DNA from: Microbacterium hydrocarbonoxydans
Lineage (GTDB): Bacteria > Actinomycetota > Actinomycetes > Actinomycetales > Microbacteriaceae
DNA: 64,000 bases
Assembly (NCBI RefSeq): GCF_900105205.1
Contig: NZ_FNSQ01000005.1
Coordinates: forward strand, 1,550,001 to 1,614,000
Direction: 5' to 3'
Below are positions 18,903 to 28,443 of this stretch, one piece after another. The stretch's first letter is position 1, and each line of letters begins with the position of its first letter. The translations under genes were made by a program, and so were the position numbers. The notes beneath the pieces were generated by a model. It had not been told where the DNA came from. It saw only the letters and a program-made list of their open reading frames with translations, and made no database searches.

Positions 18903-19967
18903 ATGGCTGATTCCCTGACCTGGTCCGATCTGCTCACCACTCTTCTGGAGCGTCGTGACCTCAGCGTCTGGGAGTCGACGTGGGCGATGCGTCAGATCAT
19001 GCGCGGTGACGTCTCGGAGGCCCAGCTCGCCGGGTTCCTCGTCGCGCTGCGGGCCAAGGGCGAGACGATCGACGAGATCGTCGGCTTCCGCGACGCGATC
19101 CTCGAGGCGGCCGTCCCGCTGCCGGTCTCGCCGAACGTCCTCGACATCGTCGGCACGGGTGGCGACCGGGTCGGCACGGTGAACGTCTCCACCACGGCCG
19201 CTGTCATCATCGGCGCGACCGGGGTCCCGGTCGTCAAGCACGGCAACCGAGCGGCGAGCTCGGCATCCGGCTCCTCCGACGTGCTGAGCGCGCTGGGGCT
19301 CGAGCTGACCCTCGACCCGGCGGCGGTGTCGACGATCCTCGACCGCACCGGCATCACCTTCGCCTGGGCGGGGGCTTTCCACCCCGGCTTCAAGCACGCA
19401 GGAGCCGTGCGCTCCCAGCTCGGGGTGCCGACCGTCTTCAACATGCTCGGCCCGCTCTGCAACCCTGCGCGCGCGGAGGCGAACGCCGTCGGCGTCGCCC
19501 AGCTCGAACGCGTGCCCCTGATCACCGGGGTGTTCCGTACCCGCGGTGCGACGGCTCTCGTCTTCCGCGGCGACGACGGGCTCGACGAGCTGACCACCAC
19601 CGGTCACAGCCGGATCTGGGAGGTCACCCGCGGTGACATCCACGAGCACGACCTGGATCCGCGCGACCTCGACATCCCGATCGCCGACCTCGCCGACCTC
19701 CTCGGCGGCACCCCGGAGCACAACGCGGACGTGCTGCGACGCACGCTCGCGGGGGAGACGGGAGCCGTGCGTGACATCGTGCTGCTCAATGCCGCAGCCG
19801 GCATCGTCGCCTTCGAGCTCTCGCAGGATGCCACCCAGGTGCAGCGCCCCATCCTCGAGCGCCTGCGCGCCGGGTACGACCGCGCAGCGGCCGCCGTCGA
19901 CGACGGTCGCGCCGCCGCCAAGCTCGACGAGTGGATCGGCGTGAGCCGAGAGCTCGCCTCTGCATAG
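18903..19967 (+). CDS. trpD: Anthranilate phosphoribosyltransferase
   Basis: Joins anthranilate to PRPP in tryptophan synthesis. The 354-residue protein has the helical N-terminal domain and the PRPP/metal-binding motifs GTGGDRVGTVNVST (about 84-97) and KHGNRAASSASGSSD (about 112-126). The start is fixed by the leaderless -10 box. It is unlinked to other trp genes and lies next to ctaE, an arrangement also known in mycobacteria. It is followed by the PHP gene 8 bp later. Confidence 0.96.
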   Translation: MADSLTWSDLLTTLLERRDLSVWESTWAMRQIMRGDVSEAQLAGFLVALRAKGETIDEIVGFRDAILEAAVPLPVSPNVLDIVGTGGDRVGTVNVSTTAAVIIGATGVPVVKHGNRAASSASGSSDVLSALGLELTLDPAAVSTILDRTGITFAWAGAFHPGFKHAGAVRSQLGVPTVFNMLGPLCNPARAEANAVGVAQLERVPLITGVFRTRGATALVFRGDDGLDELTTTGHSRIWEVTRGDIHEHDLDPRDLDIPIADLADLLGGTPEHNADVLRRTLAGETGAVRDIVLLNAAAGIVAFELSQDATQVQRPILERLRAGYDRAAAAVDDGRAAAKLDEWIGVSRELASA

Positions 19968-19975
19968 GAGATGTG

Positions 19976-20962
19976 ATGGACCCGATCGCCGCGCTGCTCG
20001 AGATCGCCTCCCTCCTCGAGCGCGAGCGCGCCTCGCGGTATCGGGCGAAGGCGTTCCGCCAGGCGGCGGCGACGCTCCAGCAGCTTCCTGACGACGTCCG
20101 GAGCGACCCCACGCGGCTGCGTGCAGCCAAGGGCATCGGCGAGTCGACCTTCGCGGTGATCCGGCAGGCGCAGGCGGGAGAGGTGCCCGAGTACCTGATC
20201 GAGCTCCGCGGCGACGTGGAGCCGGAGCGGGTGTCGGAGCTCCGCGCCAAGCTCCGCGGCGATCTGCATGCCCATACGGACTGGTCGGACGGCACCACCC
20301 CGATCGCGGTGATGGCCCAGGCCGCCCGCGCCCTCGGGCATGAGTACCAGGCGATCACCGACCACTCGCCGCGCCTCCGTGTGGCTCGCGGGCTGTCGGC
20401 GGAGCGGCTGCGCGAGCAGATGCCGCTCGTCCGCGCCGAGTCGGGGGACGGCTTCACGCTCCTGGCCGGCATCGAGGTCGACATCCTCGAAGACGGCTCG
20501 CTCGACCAGGAGGACGCGCTGCTGGGCGAGCTGGACATCGTCGTGGCATCCGTCCATTCCAAACTGCGCATGGACTCACGGCCGATGACGGCGCGGATGC
20601 TCGCCGCGGTGTCGAACCCGCGGGTCAATGTGCTCGGACACTGCACCGGGCGCCTGGTGCAGGGGAACCGCGGCACGCGGCCGGAGTCGCAGTTCGATGC
20701 CGCGCGGGTGTTCGCGGCCTGTGCCGAGAACGGAGTGGCCGTCGAGATCAACTCGCGTCCTGAGCGTCAGGATCCGCCGGACGAGCTGATCGCCATCGCG
20801 CTCGAGGCGGGATGCCTGTTCTCCATCGACTCCGATGCGCATGCGCCGGGCCAGCTGTCGCTCCTGGACCACGGCGCGGAGCGTGCCGAACGGGCGGGAG
20901 TCCCCGCTGCGCGGATCATCACCACCTGGGGCCTCGAGCGCCTGCGCGCCTGGGCGAGCTGA
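19976..20962 (+). CDS. PHP domain protein with N-terminal helix-hairpin-helix region (PolX C-terminal-like)
   Basis: A 328-residue protein. Residues 1-85 form a Pol-beta-like helical domain (RAAKGIGESTFAVIRQAQAGEVPEY is the HhH part). A PHP metal-dependent phosphoesterase domain follows, with motifs DLHAHTDWSDG, AITDHSP, GIEVDIL, VASVHSKL, LGHCTGRL and SIDSDAH supplying the metal ligands. It resembles PolX without its polymerase domain, so 3'-5' exonuclease or phosphatase activity is plausible but unproven. ATG 19976 is preferred over GTG 19973 because AGGAG is better spaced. Confidence 0.82.
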   Translation: MDPIAALLEIASLLERERASRYRAKAFRQAAATLQQLPDDVRSDPTRLRAAKGIGESTFAVIRQAQAGEVPEYLIELRGDVEPERVSELRAKLRGDLHAHTDWSDGTTPIAVMAQAARALGHEYQAITDHSPRLRVARGLSAERLREQMPLVRAESGDGFTLLAGIEVDILEDGSLDQEDALLGELDIVVASVHSKLRMDSRPMTARMLAAVSNPRVNVLGHCTGRLVQGNRGTRPESQFDAARVFAACAENGVAVEINSRPERQDPPDELIAIALEAGCLFSIDSDAHAPGQLSLLDHGAERAERAGVPAARIITTWGLERLRAWAS

Positions 20963-20963
20963 T

Positions 20964-21899
20964 TCAGGCGTCGATCGTGGCGATCGCGGCGATCGCCCTC
21001 GTCATCGAACCTCCCAGATTCCACTTCTCCGCCAGCGCGGTGGCAGCATCCACCTCGCCCGGGTCGAGCGGGCGGAGAGCATCGCTCGGCGCGACGATGT
21101 CGAGATCGGTCGCCACCGCGACGACGGTGGGGGCGACCTCGAGGTAGGGGGCCGCGGCGAGCACCTTCGCGCGGACGCCGGCGCTCATACCCTCGCCCGC
21201 TTCGGCCGCCGCGCGGATCCCCTCGAGGTCGCCGTGCGCCTGCAGCAGCGTCGCCGCCGTCTTCTCGCCGACTCCCGCGACGCCGGGGAGTCCGTCGGAC
21301 GCATCGCCTCGCATGGTGGCGAAGTCGGCATACTGTCCGGGGAGCACTCCGTACTTGGCGACCACGACGGCATCCGTCACGATCTCCAGGTTGCTCATGC
21401 CCTTGGCCGTGTAGATGACGCGGACGCCGCGCTCGTCGTCCACGAGCTGGAAAAGGTCGCGGTCGCCGGTGACGATGTCGACCGGCATGGTCGCGTGCGT
21501 CGCGAGCGTGCCGATGACATCGTCGGCCTCGTGCTCGGCGACGCCGATGATCGGGATGCCGAGGGCGGCGAGCGTCTGCCGGATGAGCGGGATCTGCGCC
21601 TCCAGCGGGTCGGGGACCTCCTCGACGTCCGGGCCTGCGGGAACGACCTCCACGACCCGGTGAGCCTTGTAGCTCGGGATCAGATCGACGCGCCACTGCG
21701 GGCGCCAGTCGTCATCCCAGCACGCGATCACGTGGGTCGGCTCGTACAGCGTGACGAGCTTGGCGATGATGTCGAGGAGCCCTCTCGCCGCGTTGATCGG
21801 GGAGCCGTCGGGAGCCGTGACCTTGTCAGGGACGCCGTAGAAGGCGCGGAAGTAGAGACTGGCGGTGTCGAGCAGGAGCAGCTTGTCGGCGCGGGGCAT
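20964..21899 (-). CDS. Stand-alone 5'-3' exonuclease (PolI N-terminal/FEN-like)
   Basis: A 311-residue protein homologous to the flap endonuclease domain of DNA polymerase I, without polymerase. Metal-binding acidic motifs are LLLDTASLYFRAFYG, the AEHEADDVIGTLA segment and GDRDLFQLV. The helix-3-turn-helix GVAGVGEKTAATLL binds single-stranded flaps. A role in primer or flap processing is expected for the family. It is convergent with the PHP gene, with a single base between the two stops. No Shine-Dalgarno; a CAGACT box 7 nt before the ATG could be a weak leaderless promoter. Confidence 0.88.
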   Translation of the reverse strand: MPRADKLLLLDTASLYFRAFYGVPDKVTAPDGSPINAARGLLDIIAKLVTLYEPTHVIACWDDDWRPQWRVDLIPSYKAHRVVEVVPAGPDVEEVPDPLEAQIPLIRQTLAALGIPIIGVAEHEADDVIGTLATHATMPVDIVTGDRDLFQLVDDERGVRVIYTAKGMSNLEIVTDAVVVAKYGVLPGQYADFATMRGDASDGLPGVAGVGEKTAATLLQAHGDLEGIRAAAEAGEGMSAGVRAKVLAAAPYLEVAPTVVAVATDLDIVAPSDALRPLDPGEVDAATALAEKWNLGGSMTRAIAAIATIDA

Positions 21900-21970
21900 G
21901 GGACACAGTCTGTCAGCGCGATGCAGCGCGCGATATCGAGTCCGTCATTTCGGTTCCGGATCTGATAACC

Positions 21971-21999
21971 TTGACTGTCACTCGTGGCGTGCCTATGCA
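21971..21999 (+). promoter_or_regulatory. Probable rpsA promoter
   Basis: A TTGACT -35 (21971-21976), a 17-bp spacer and TATGCA (21994-21999). This is one of the few recognisable -35 boxes in the window, fitting a highly expressed ribosomal gene. It predicts a leader of about 95 nt. Confidence 0.4.
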
Positions 22000-22102
22000 T
22001 GCCCGGGCGACGAAACCCCATCAATCGCTGTAGAGCTCGTTATCGGCCGTGCGCGGCCGGAGCCCTCAGCCCGAGTCTCCATTCACAAGGACAACCCACT
22101 AC

Positions 22103-23557
22103 ATGACTACCGCAACGACCGCCCCGGCCACCAAGCAGGTCGCCATCAACGACATCGGATCTGCTGAGGACTTCCTGGCCGCGGTCGAGAAGACCCTGAA
22201 GTTCTTCAACGACGGCGACATCATCGAGGGCACGATCGTCAAGATCGACCGCGATGAGGTCCTCCTCGATGTCGGATACAAGACCGAGGGTGTCATCCCC
22301 TCGCGCGAGCTCTCGATCAAGCACGACGTCGACCCCAACGAGGTCGTCAAGGTCGGCGACGAGGTCGAGGCCCTGGTTCTCCAGAAGGAGGACAAGGAAG
22401 GCCGTCTGATCCTCTCCAAGAAGCGCGCACAGTACGAGCGTGCCTGGGGAGACGTCGAGAAGATCAAGGAGAACGACGGCGTCGTCACCGGTACGGTCAT
22501 CGAGGTCGTCAAGGGTGGACTCATCGTCGACATCGGCCTCCGTGGCTTCCTGCCGGCCTCGCTCATCGAGCTCCGCCGCGTCCGCGACCTCACGCCGTAC
22601 CTCGGCCAGGAGATCGAGGCCAAGATCCTCGAGCTCGACAAGAACCGCAACAACGTCGTGCTCAGCCGCCGCGCGCTGCTCGAGCAGACGCAGTCGGAGT
22701 CGCGCACCACGTTCCTGAACAACCTGCACAAGGGTCAGGTCCGCAAGGGTGTCGTTTCGTCGATCGTCAACTTCGGTGCGTTCGTCGACCTGGGCGGCGT
22801 GGACGGCCTCGTGCACGTCTCCGAGCTGTCCTGGAAGCACATCGAGCACGCCTCCGAGGTCGTCGAGGTTGGCCAGGAGGTCACCGTCGAGATCCTCGAG
22901 GTCGACCTCGACCGCGAGCGCGTCTCCCTGTCGCTGAAGGCGACGCAGGAGGACCCGTGGCAGGTCTTCGCCCGTACCCACGCGATCGGTCAGGTCACGC
23001 CGGGTAAGGTCACCAAGCTCGTTCCGTTCGGCGCGTTCGTCCGCGTCGCAGACGGCATCGAGGGCCTCGTCCACATCTCCGAGCTCTCCAGCAAGCACGT
23101 CGAGCTGGCCGAGCAGGTCGTCTCCGTCGGCGAAGAGGTGTTCGTCAAGGTCATCGACATCGACCTCGAGCGTCGCCGCATCTCGCTGTCGCTGAAGCAG
23201 GCCAACGAGTCGGTCGACCCCAACGGCACCGAGTTCGACCCGGCCCTGTACGGCATGGTCGCGGAGTACGACGAGAACGGCGAGTACAAGTACCCGGAGG
23301 GCTTCGACGCCGAGACCGGTGCGTGGAAGGAAGGCTTCGACGCCCAGCGCGAGGCATGGGAGCAGGAGTACGCTGCGGCCCAGGCTCGCTGGGAGGCGCA
23401 CAAGGCTCAGGTCACCAAGGCAGCCGAGGCAGAAGCTGCCGCCGGCGACGACTTCGGCGGCCAGGTCTTCTCGAGCGAGGCCGCAGGCGCGGGCACGCTC
23501 GCTGACGACGAGGCACTCGCGGCTCTGCGCGAGAAGCTCTCGGGCGGCAACGCGTAA
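22103..23557 (+). CDS. rpsA: 30S ribosomal protein S1
   Basis: An RNA-binding ribosomal protein that helps load mRNA. The 484-residue protein has four S1 (OB-fold) repeats at about residues 34-103, 120-186, 206-275 and 292-361. The second-to-last carries the characteristic GAFVDLGGVDGLVHVSELSW stretch. An acidic/Ala-rich C-terminal tail follows. Four repeats is the actinobacterial number; E. coli has six. AAGGA precedes the ATG by 11 nt, and a hairpin terminator follows. Confidence 0.97.
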   Translation: MTTATTAPATKQVAINDIGSAEDFLAAVEKTLKFFNDGDIIEGTIVKIDRDEVLLDVGYKTEGVIPSRELSIKHDVDPNEVVKVGDEVEALVLQKEDKEGRLILSKKRAQYERAWGDVEKIKENDGVVTGTVIEVVKGGLIVDIGLRGFLPASLIELRRVRDLTPYLGQEIEAKILELDKNRNNVVLSRRALLEQTQSESRTTFLNNLHKGQVRKGVVSSIVNFGAFVDLGGVDGLVHVSELSWKHIEHASEVVEVGQEVTVEILEVDLDRERVSLSLKATQEDPWQVFARTHAIGQVTPGKVTKLVPFGAFVRVADGIEGLVHISELSSKHVELAEQVVSVGEEVFVKVIDIDLERRRISLSLKQANESVDPNGTEFDPALYGMVAEYDENGEYKYPEGFDAETGAWKEGFDAQREAWEQEYAAAQARWEAHKAQVTKAAEAEAAAGDDFGGQVFSSEAAGAGTLADDEALAALREKLSGGNA

Positions 23558-23570
23558 GCATCACGCTCTG

Positions 23571-23604
23571 AACGGGCCGTCATCCTTCGGGATGGCGGCC
23601 CGTT
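23571..23604 (+). terminator. Rho-independent terminator after rpsA
   Basis: A 15-bp stem AACGGGCCGTCATCC / GGATGGCGGCCCGTT (one G-T pair) closed by a TTCG tetraloop, 14 bp after the stop. Confidence 0.88.
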
Positions 23605-23691
23605 TCGCGTCTGCGGATGCCGGACAGGCCTGCGTGACCGAACATTACGTCCGTATTCGTCACATTTCACGACCCCCGCCAGCATGGGGAC

Positions 23692-24546
23692 ATGACCTCC
23701 CTGCTGACCGCTGCGAACGTCGACGCCTCGCGGGCGGATGTCGGCACCGCTCAGGCGGTCCGCCTCCGCGGCGTCGAGCGCAGCTTCCCGCGCTCCCGCG
23801 GGAGCCACGACGTCCTCCGGGGCATCGAGCTCGACGTCGGTGCGGGGGAGATCGTCGCCATCGTCGGGCCCTCCGGCTGCGGCAAGTCGACGCTCCTGCG
23901 CCTGGTCGGCGGCCTGGACGCGCCGACCGGCGGCAGCATCCAGATCGCCGGGTCCAGCGTCGCCGACGTCGACGAGCGCACCGCAGTGGCATTCCAAGAA
24001 CCGCGTCTGCTGCCGTGGCGCACGATCGCCCAGAACGTCGAGATCGGGCTTCCCCGGGGGACCTCCCGGCGGGACGGTCGCGCTCGCGTCCGAGAGCTGC
24101 TCGCGCTCGTCGGACTCGAGCACGCCGCCGACCAGCATCCCAGCGAGGTGTCCGGCGGCATGGCGCAGCGTGCATCGCTCGCTCGCGCTCTGGCACGCAA
24201 CCCCGGCGTGCTGCTGCTGGACGAGCCGTTCGGGGCGCTGGACGCGCTGACGCGCCTGCGCATGCACGACCTGCTCCTGAAGATCCACGCGGTGGAGCCG
24301 ACCACCGTCCTCCTCGTCACCCACGACGTCGAGGAAGCCCTCTACCTCGCAGACAGGGTCTTGCTGCTGCGCACTCTCGCCGACGACACGGACGCGGAGG
24401 CGGCGTCGATCGCGCGCACCGTCGCCGTGCCCGGCATCCGCCCCCGCGACCGCGCCGACCGCGGCCCCGCCGACCTGCGTGCCGAGCTCCTCGAAGGACT
24501 CGGCGTCGACACCCACCACCGCACCGCCCTCGAGGAGACCCGATGA
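23692..24546 (+). CDS. ABC transporter ATP-binding protein, sulfonate/nitrate/taurine type
   Basis: The cytoplasmic ATPase of an import system. The 284-residue protein has Walker A GPSGCGKST, a Q-loop (AFQEPRLLPWRTI), the signature VSGGMAQRASLARAL, Walker B VLLLDEPFGALDAL and the switch His in LLVTHDVEEALYL. The FQEPRLLPW form is characteristic of the SsuB/TauB/NrtC group. It heads a six-gene unit in which each gene overlaps the next. No sulfonate monooxygenase (ssuD) is nearby, so aliphatic sulfonate is only one possible substrate. Confidence 0.88.
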   Translation: MTSLLTAANVDASRADVGTAQAVRLRGVERSFPRSRGSHDVLRGIELDVGAGEIVAIVGPSGCGKSTLLRLVGGLDAPTGGSIQIAGSSVADVDERTAVAFQEPRLLPWRTIAQNVEIGLPRGTSRRDGRARVRELLALVGLEHAADQHPSEVSGGMAQRASLARALARNPGVLLLDEPFGALDALTRLRMHDLLLKIHAVEPTTVLLVTHDVEEALYLADRVLLLRTLADDTDAEAASIARTVAVPGIRPRDRADRGPADLRAELLEGLGVDTHHRTALEETR

Positions 24547-25586
24547 GCATCATCACCCGCCGTACCGCCCCTGCGTTCGCGATCGCCGGAGTGCTGATGC
24601 TTACCGCCACGGGCTGTGTCGCGGGAGAGAACGCCACCGCGTCCGACGACTCCGCCGCAGGCACCGCCTCAGGCGACTGGTCCGCCGACACGCTCTCCAT
24701 CGATTTCGCGACGTACAACCCGCTCAGCCTCGTGATCCGCGATCAGGGCATCCTCGAGGAGATCCTCGGTGATGACGTCGAGGTCGAGTGGATCCAGTCC
24801 GCCGGATCCAACAAGGCCAACGAGCTGCTGCGCTCCGGCTCGATCGACGTCGGCTCCACCGCCGGATCCGCTGCGCTGTTCGCACGCTCGAACGGGTCGC
24901 CCATCCAGGTCATCGACATCTTCTCGCAGCCGGAGTGGTCAGCGATCGTCGTCGGTCCGGACAGCGACATCACCTCGGTCGAGGATCTCGCCGGCACCTC
25001 CATCGCGGCGACGAAGGGGACCGACCCGTACTTCTTCCTGCTCCAGGCGCTGGAGGAGGCCGGGCTGTCCGCCGACGACGTGGAGATCCAGAACCTCCAG
25101 CACGCCGACGGCCGCGCGGCCCTCGACGGGGGATCGGTCGATGCCTGGGCCGGCCTCGACCCGATCATGGCCGCGGCCGAGGTCGAGTCGGATGACCAGC
25201 TGATCTACCGCAACGTGGACTTCAACACCTACGGTTTCCTCAACGCCACAGAGGAGTTCATCGACGGCCACCCCGACCTCGCCCAGGCTGTCGTCGACGC
25301 GTACGAGCAGGCCCGCGAGTGGGCCCTCGAGAATCCCGAGGAGACCGCCGCACTGCTCGCGGAGGTCGCCGGCATCGACATCGAGGTCGCGACCACGGTG
25401 ATCGAGGAGCGCTCCAACCTCGACGTGAGTGGCATCCCCGGCGATGCGCAGCTCGCGGTGCTGGAGAAGATCGCCCCCGTGCTCGTCGAGTCCGGCGACG
25501 TCGAGGGCGGGGAGGAGTCGGTGCAGAAGGCGCTCGACTCGATCATCGACGCGAGCTTCGCCGAGAAGGCGGTCGAGGACGAGTGA
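24543..25586 (+). CDS. ABC transporter substrate-binding lipoprotein (SsuA/NMT1-like)
   Basis: The extracytoplasmic solute receptor of the import system. The 347-residue protein has a lipoprotein signal (lipobox TATGC, cysteine near residue 25), a Ser/Ala-rich linker and a periplasmic-binding fold. GSIDVGSTAGSAALFARSNG and the LAGTSIAATKGTDPYFFLLQ stretch are typical of aliphatic-sulfonate/taurine/thiamine-precursor receptors. The ATG overlaps the ATPase stop by four bases. Confidence 0.87.
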   Translation: MSIITRRTAPAFAIAGVLMLTATGCVAGENATASDDSAAGTASGDWSADTLSIDFATYNPLSLVIRDQGILEEILGDDVEVEWIQSAGSNKANELLRSGSIDVGSTAGSAALFARSNGSPIQVIDIFSQPEWSAIVVGPDSDITSVEDLAGTSIAATKGTDPYFFLLQALEEAGLSADDVEIQNLQHADGRAALDGGSVDAWAGLDPIMAAAEVESDDQLIYRNVDFNTYGFLNATEEFIDGHPDLAQAVVDAYEQAREWALENPEETAALLAEVAGIDIEVATTVIEERSNLDVSGIPGDAQLAVLEKIAPVLVESGDVEGGEESVQKALDSIIDASFAEKAVEDE

Positions 25587-26443
25587 GTGAACTCGACCAG
25601 CGCGTGATCGTCCCGGCGGAGTCGCGGGATGCGCTCGACTTCGCTGCGGGACGCCATCGGCGTCCGGCAGCCGGTGCACGGCGCCAGGGGGGTCGAGTCG
25701 CGGTACGGATCCTCGCGGGGCTCCTGCTGCCCGCCCTCATCCTGATCGCCTGGCAGGTCGTGACGAGCATGGGACTGGTGCCCGCGTACCGTCTGCCGGC
25801 CCCGGCATCCGTGCTCACGGCGGGGGTCGAGCTCGCGGAGCGTGGTGAGCTCTGGACGCACGTCGCCATCTCGGTGCAGCGCGTCGTGCTCGGCTTCGCG
25901 ATCGGCTCCCTGATCGGACTCGCGGTGGCCGGTGTCGTCGGTCTGTCGCGTCTCGGCGACGTGCTGCTGAGCCCGACGCTCGCCGCTGTCCGCGCCGTGC
26001 CCTCGCTCGCCTGGGTGCCCCTGCTCATCCTGTGGATGCAGATCGGCGAGGAGTCCAAGGTCACGCTGATCGCGATCGGCGCGTTCTTCCCGGTCTATAC
26101 GACCGTCGCCTCAGCGCTGCGTCACGTGGACCCGCAGCTCGTCGAGGCCGGGAGGTCGTTCAGCCTGAGAGGGTGGTCGCTGTTCCGCACCGTGCAGCTG
26201 CCTGCCGTCGTGCCCTCGGTGGCCGCCGGGCTCCGGCTCGCGCTCGCACAGGCCTGGCTTTTCCTCGTCGCAGCGGAGCTCATCGCCGCGTCGATGGGTC
26301 TCGGCTTCCTGCTCACGGACTCGCAGAACAGCGGCCGCGTCGACAGGATCATCCTCTCGATCGTCCTCCTCGCGCTCCTGGGCACCCTCACCAACGGCGT
26401 GCTGGCGCTCGTCGAGAAGTACCTGTTGCGCCGATGGACGTGA
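25583..26443 (+). CDS. ABC transporter permease, sulfonate type
   Basis: The membrane component of the same importer. It starts at GTG overlapping the upstream stop by four bases and is 286 residues. A charged N-terminal tail is followed by six membrane helices. The EAA coupling motif lies in EAGRSFSLRGWSLFRTVQLPA (about residues 190-210), and the AELIAASMGLGFLL stretch after it is characteristic of SsuC/TauC permeases. It ends ten bases inside the acs gene. Confidence 0.87.
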   Translation: MSELDQRVIVPAESRDALDFAAGRHRRPAAGARRQGGRVAVRILAGLLLPALILIAWQVVTSMGLVPAYRLPAPASVLTAGVELAERGELWTHVAISVQRVVLGFAIGSLIGLAVAGVVGLSRLGDVLLSPTLAAVRAVPSLAWVPLLILWMQIGEESKVTLIAIGAFFPVYTTVASALRHVDPQLVEAGRSFSLRGWSLFRTVQLPAVVPSVAAGLRLALAQAWLFLVAAELIAASMGLGFLLTDSQNSGRVDRIILSIVLLALLGTLTNGVLALVEKYLLRRWT

Positions 26444-28443
26444 CGACGGAGGCGCGACTGCACGAGACGCGGACGTATGCCGCGCCCGCCGCGTTCGCCG
26501 CGCAGGCGAACGTGACAGAAGAGGCATACGCACGAGCCGCTGCCGATCCCGTCGCCTTCTGGGAGGCTGCAGCGGCGCGTCTCGACTGGGCACGCCCATG
26601 GCACACGGCGCACGAGTGGGATGCGCCGGTCGGTGACGCCGTCCCCGCCGCGCGCTGGTTCCTGGGCGGTCGTCTCAACGTTGCGGAGAACTGCGTCGAT
26701 CGCCATGTCGCCGCAGGCCTCGGAAGCAAGGTCGCGCTGCACTTCGAGGGCGAGCCGGGAGACCGGGAGTCGGTCACCTACGCCGACCTGCAGCGTCGCG
26801 TCGCACGCGCCGCGAACGCCCTCACCGCTCTCGGCATCGAGGCGGGGGACCGCGTCGTGATCTACCTGCCTGTGCTGATCGAGACGGTGGTCGTCACCCT
26901 CGCCTGCGCCAGGATCGGTGCCGTGCATTCGCTGGTCTTCGGCGGGTTCTCGGCGGAAGCCGTCCGGTTCCGTCTCACCGACACCGGGGCGAAGCTGCTC
27001 GTCACGAGCGACGGCCAGTTCCGCCGTGGCACGGCGACGGAGGTCAAGTCCACCGCCGACGCGGCTGCGGCCGACCTTCCCGACCTCGAGCACCTGCTCG
27101 TGGTCCGTCGCACCGGGCAGAGCGTGCCCTGGACCGAGGGTCGGGACGTCTGGTGGCACGACGTCGTCGACGGTGCCTCCTCGGAGCACGTCGCGGAGGC
27201 CTTCGACTCCGAGCATCCGCTCTTCATCATCTACACCTCGGGAACCACCGGACGCCCCAAGGGGCTGGTGCACACCTCCGGCGGGTACCTGACCCACGCG
27301 AGCTGGGCGCACTGGGCGCACTTCGACGCGAAGCCCGACGACGTGCACTGGTGCACGGCCGACCTGGCCTGGGTGACGGCGCACACCTACGAGATCTACG
27401 GTCCGCTGTCGAACGGACTGACGCAGGTGATCTACGAGGGGACACCGGACAGCCCGCACACCGCGCGTCATCTCGAGATCATCGAGCGCTACGGGGTGAC
27501 GGTCTACTACACGGCCCCGACGCTGATCCGCACGTTCATGACCTGGTTCGGAGCCGACCTCCCGCCTGGGCACGACCTCTCGACCCTCCGGCTGCTCGGC
27601 ACGGTCGGCGAGGCGATCAATCCGGAGGCCTGGATCTGGTTCCGGCGCAACTTCGGACGGGACGAGCTCCCGGTGGTCGACACCTGGTGGCAGTCGGAGA
27701 CCGGAGCGGCGATGATCGCACCCCTGCCCGGTGTCACGACGCTGAAGCCGGGATCCGCCTCCGTGCCGCTTCCGGGGATCGACGCGACGGTGGTCGACGC
27801 GCATGGCGAGGAGGTCGCGCCCGGCCGGTCGGGGACGCTCGTCGTCCGACGACCGTGGCCCGGGATGGCTCGGACCGTGTGGGGCGACCCGCAGCGCTAT
27901 CGGGACGCGTACTGGTCGACGTTCGCCGGGCACGGCGAGCACGGCGGCTATTACGTCGCCGGAGACGGGGCCACCAGGGACGCCGACGGCTACATCTGGA
28001 TCCTCGGACGCCTCGACGACGTCGTGAACGTGTCGGGTCACCGGCTCTCGACGATCGAGATCGAGTCGGCGCTCGTCGCGCACGACACGGTCGGCGAGGC
28101 CGGAACGGCCGGCGTTGCGGATGCCCTGACCGGGCAGGCGATCATCGCCTTCGTGACGCCGTCCGGACGATCCGAGGTGTCGCCGGCCGCTCTGCGGTCG
28201 GAGGTCGCCACCGCGATCGGACCGGTCGCCAAGCCGAAGCACATCGTCGTGGTGGCGGACCTTCCCAAGACCCGCTCGGGCAAGATCATGCGGCGCCTGC
28301 TGGCGCAGCTGTGGGAGGCGGAGCAGGCTCGTCGTGCCGGCCGCGAATCCGAGCCTCTCGGTGACACGACATCGCTGCAGAACCCCTGGGCCGTGGATGA
28401 GATCGCCGCCGTGCTCGAGAACGCAGAACTGAGGACATCATGA
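26434..28443 (+). CDS. acsA: Acetyl-CoA synthetase
   Basis: An AMP-forming ligase converting acetate, ATP and CoA to acetyl-CoA. The 669-residue protein is of family length. Motifs are YTSGTTGRPKG (phosphate loop), DTWWQSETG (its tryptophan limits the pocket to short acids), the hinge region GRLDDVVNVSGHRLST, and KTRSGKIMRR with the catalytic, acetylation-controlled lysine near residue 617. The start overlaps the permease gene by ten bases. Finding acs inside a transporter-metY operon is unusual; MetY releases acetate, which this enzyme could recapture. Confidence 0.92.
   Translation: MDVTTEARLHETRTYAAPAAFAAQANVTEEAYARAAADPVAFWEAAAARLDWARPWHTAHEWDAPVGDAVPAARWFLGGRLNVAENCVDRHVAAGLGSKVALHFEGEPGDRESVTYADLQRRVARAANALTALGIEAGDRVVIYLPVLIETVVVTLACARIGAVHSLVFGGFSAEAVRFRLTDTGAKLLVTSDGQFRRGTATEVKSTADAAAADLPDLEHLLVVRRTGQSVPWTEGRDVWWHDVVDGASSEHVAEAFDSEHPLFIIYTSGTTGRPKGLVHTSGGYLTHASWAHWAHFDAKPDDVHWCTADLAWVTAHTYEIYGPLSNGLTQVIYEGTPDSPHTARHLEIIERYGVTVYYTAPTLIRTFMTWFGADLPPGHDLSTLRLLGTVGEAINPEAWIWFRRNFGRDELPVVDTWWQSETGAAMIAPLPGVTTLKPGSASVPLPGIDATVVDAHGEEVAPGRSGTLVVRRPWPGMARTVWGDPQRYRDAYWSTFAGHGEHGGYYVAGDGATRDADGYIWILGRLDDVVNVSGHRLSTIEIESALVAHDTVGEAGTAGVADALTGQAIIAFVTPSGRSEVSPAALRSEVATAIGPVAKPKHIVVVADLPKTRSGKIMRRLLAQLWEAEQARRAGRESEPLGDTTSLQNPWAVDEIAAVLENAELRTS

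Noticed and set aside
23605..23691. Possible riboswitch before the transporter-metY operon
   Set aside because: Only 87 bp lie between the rpsA terminator and the start. I could not fold a SAM, cobalamin or other known riboswitch core in it.
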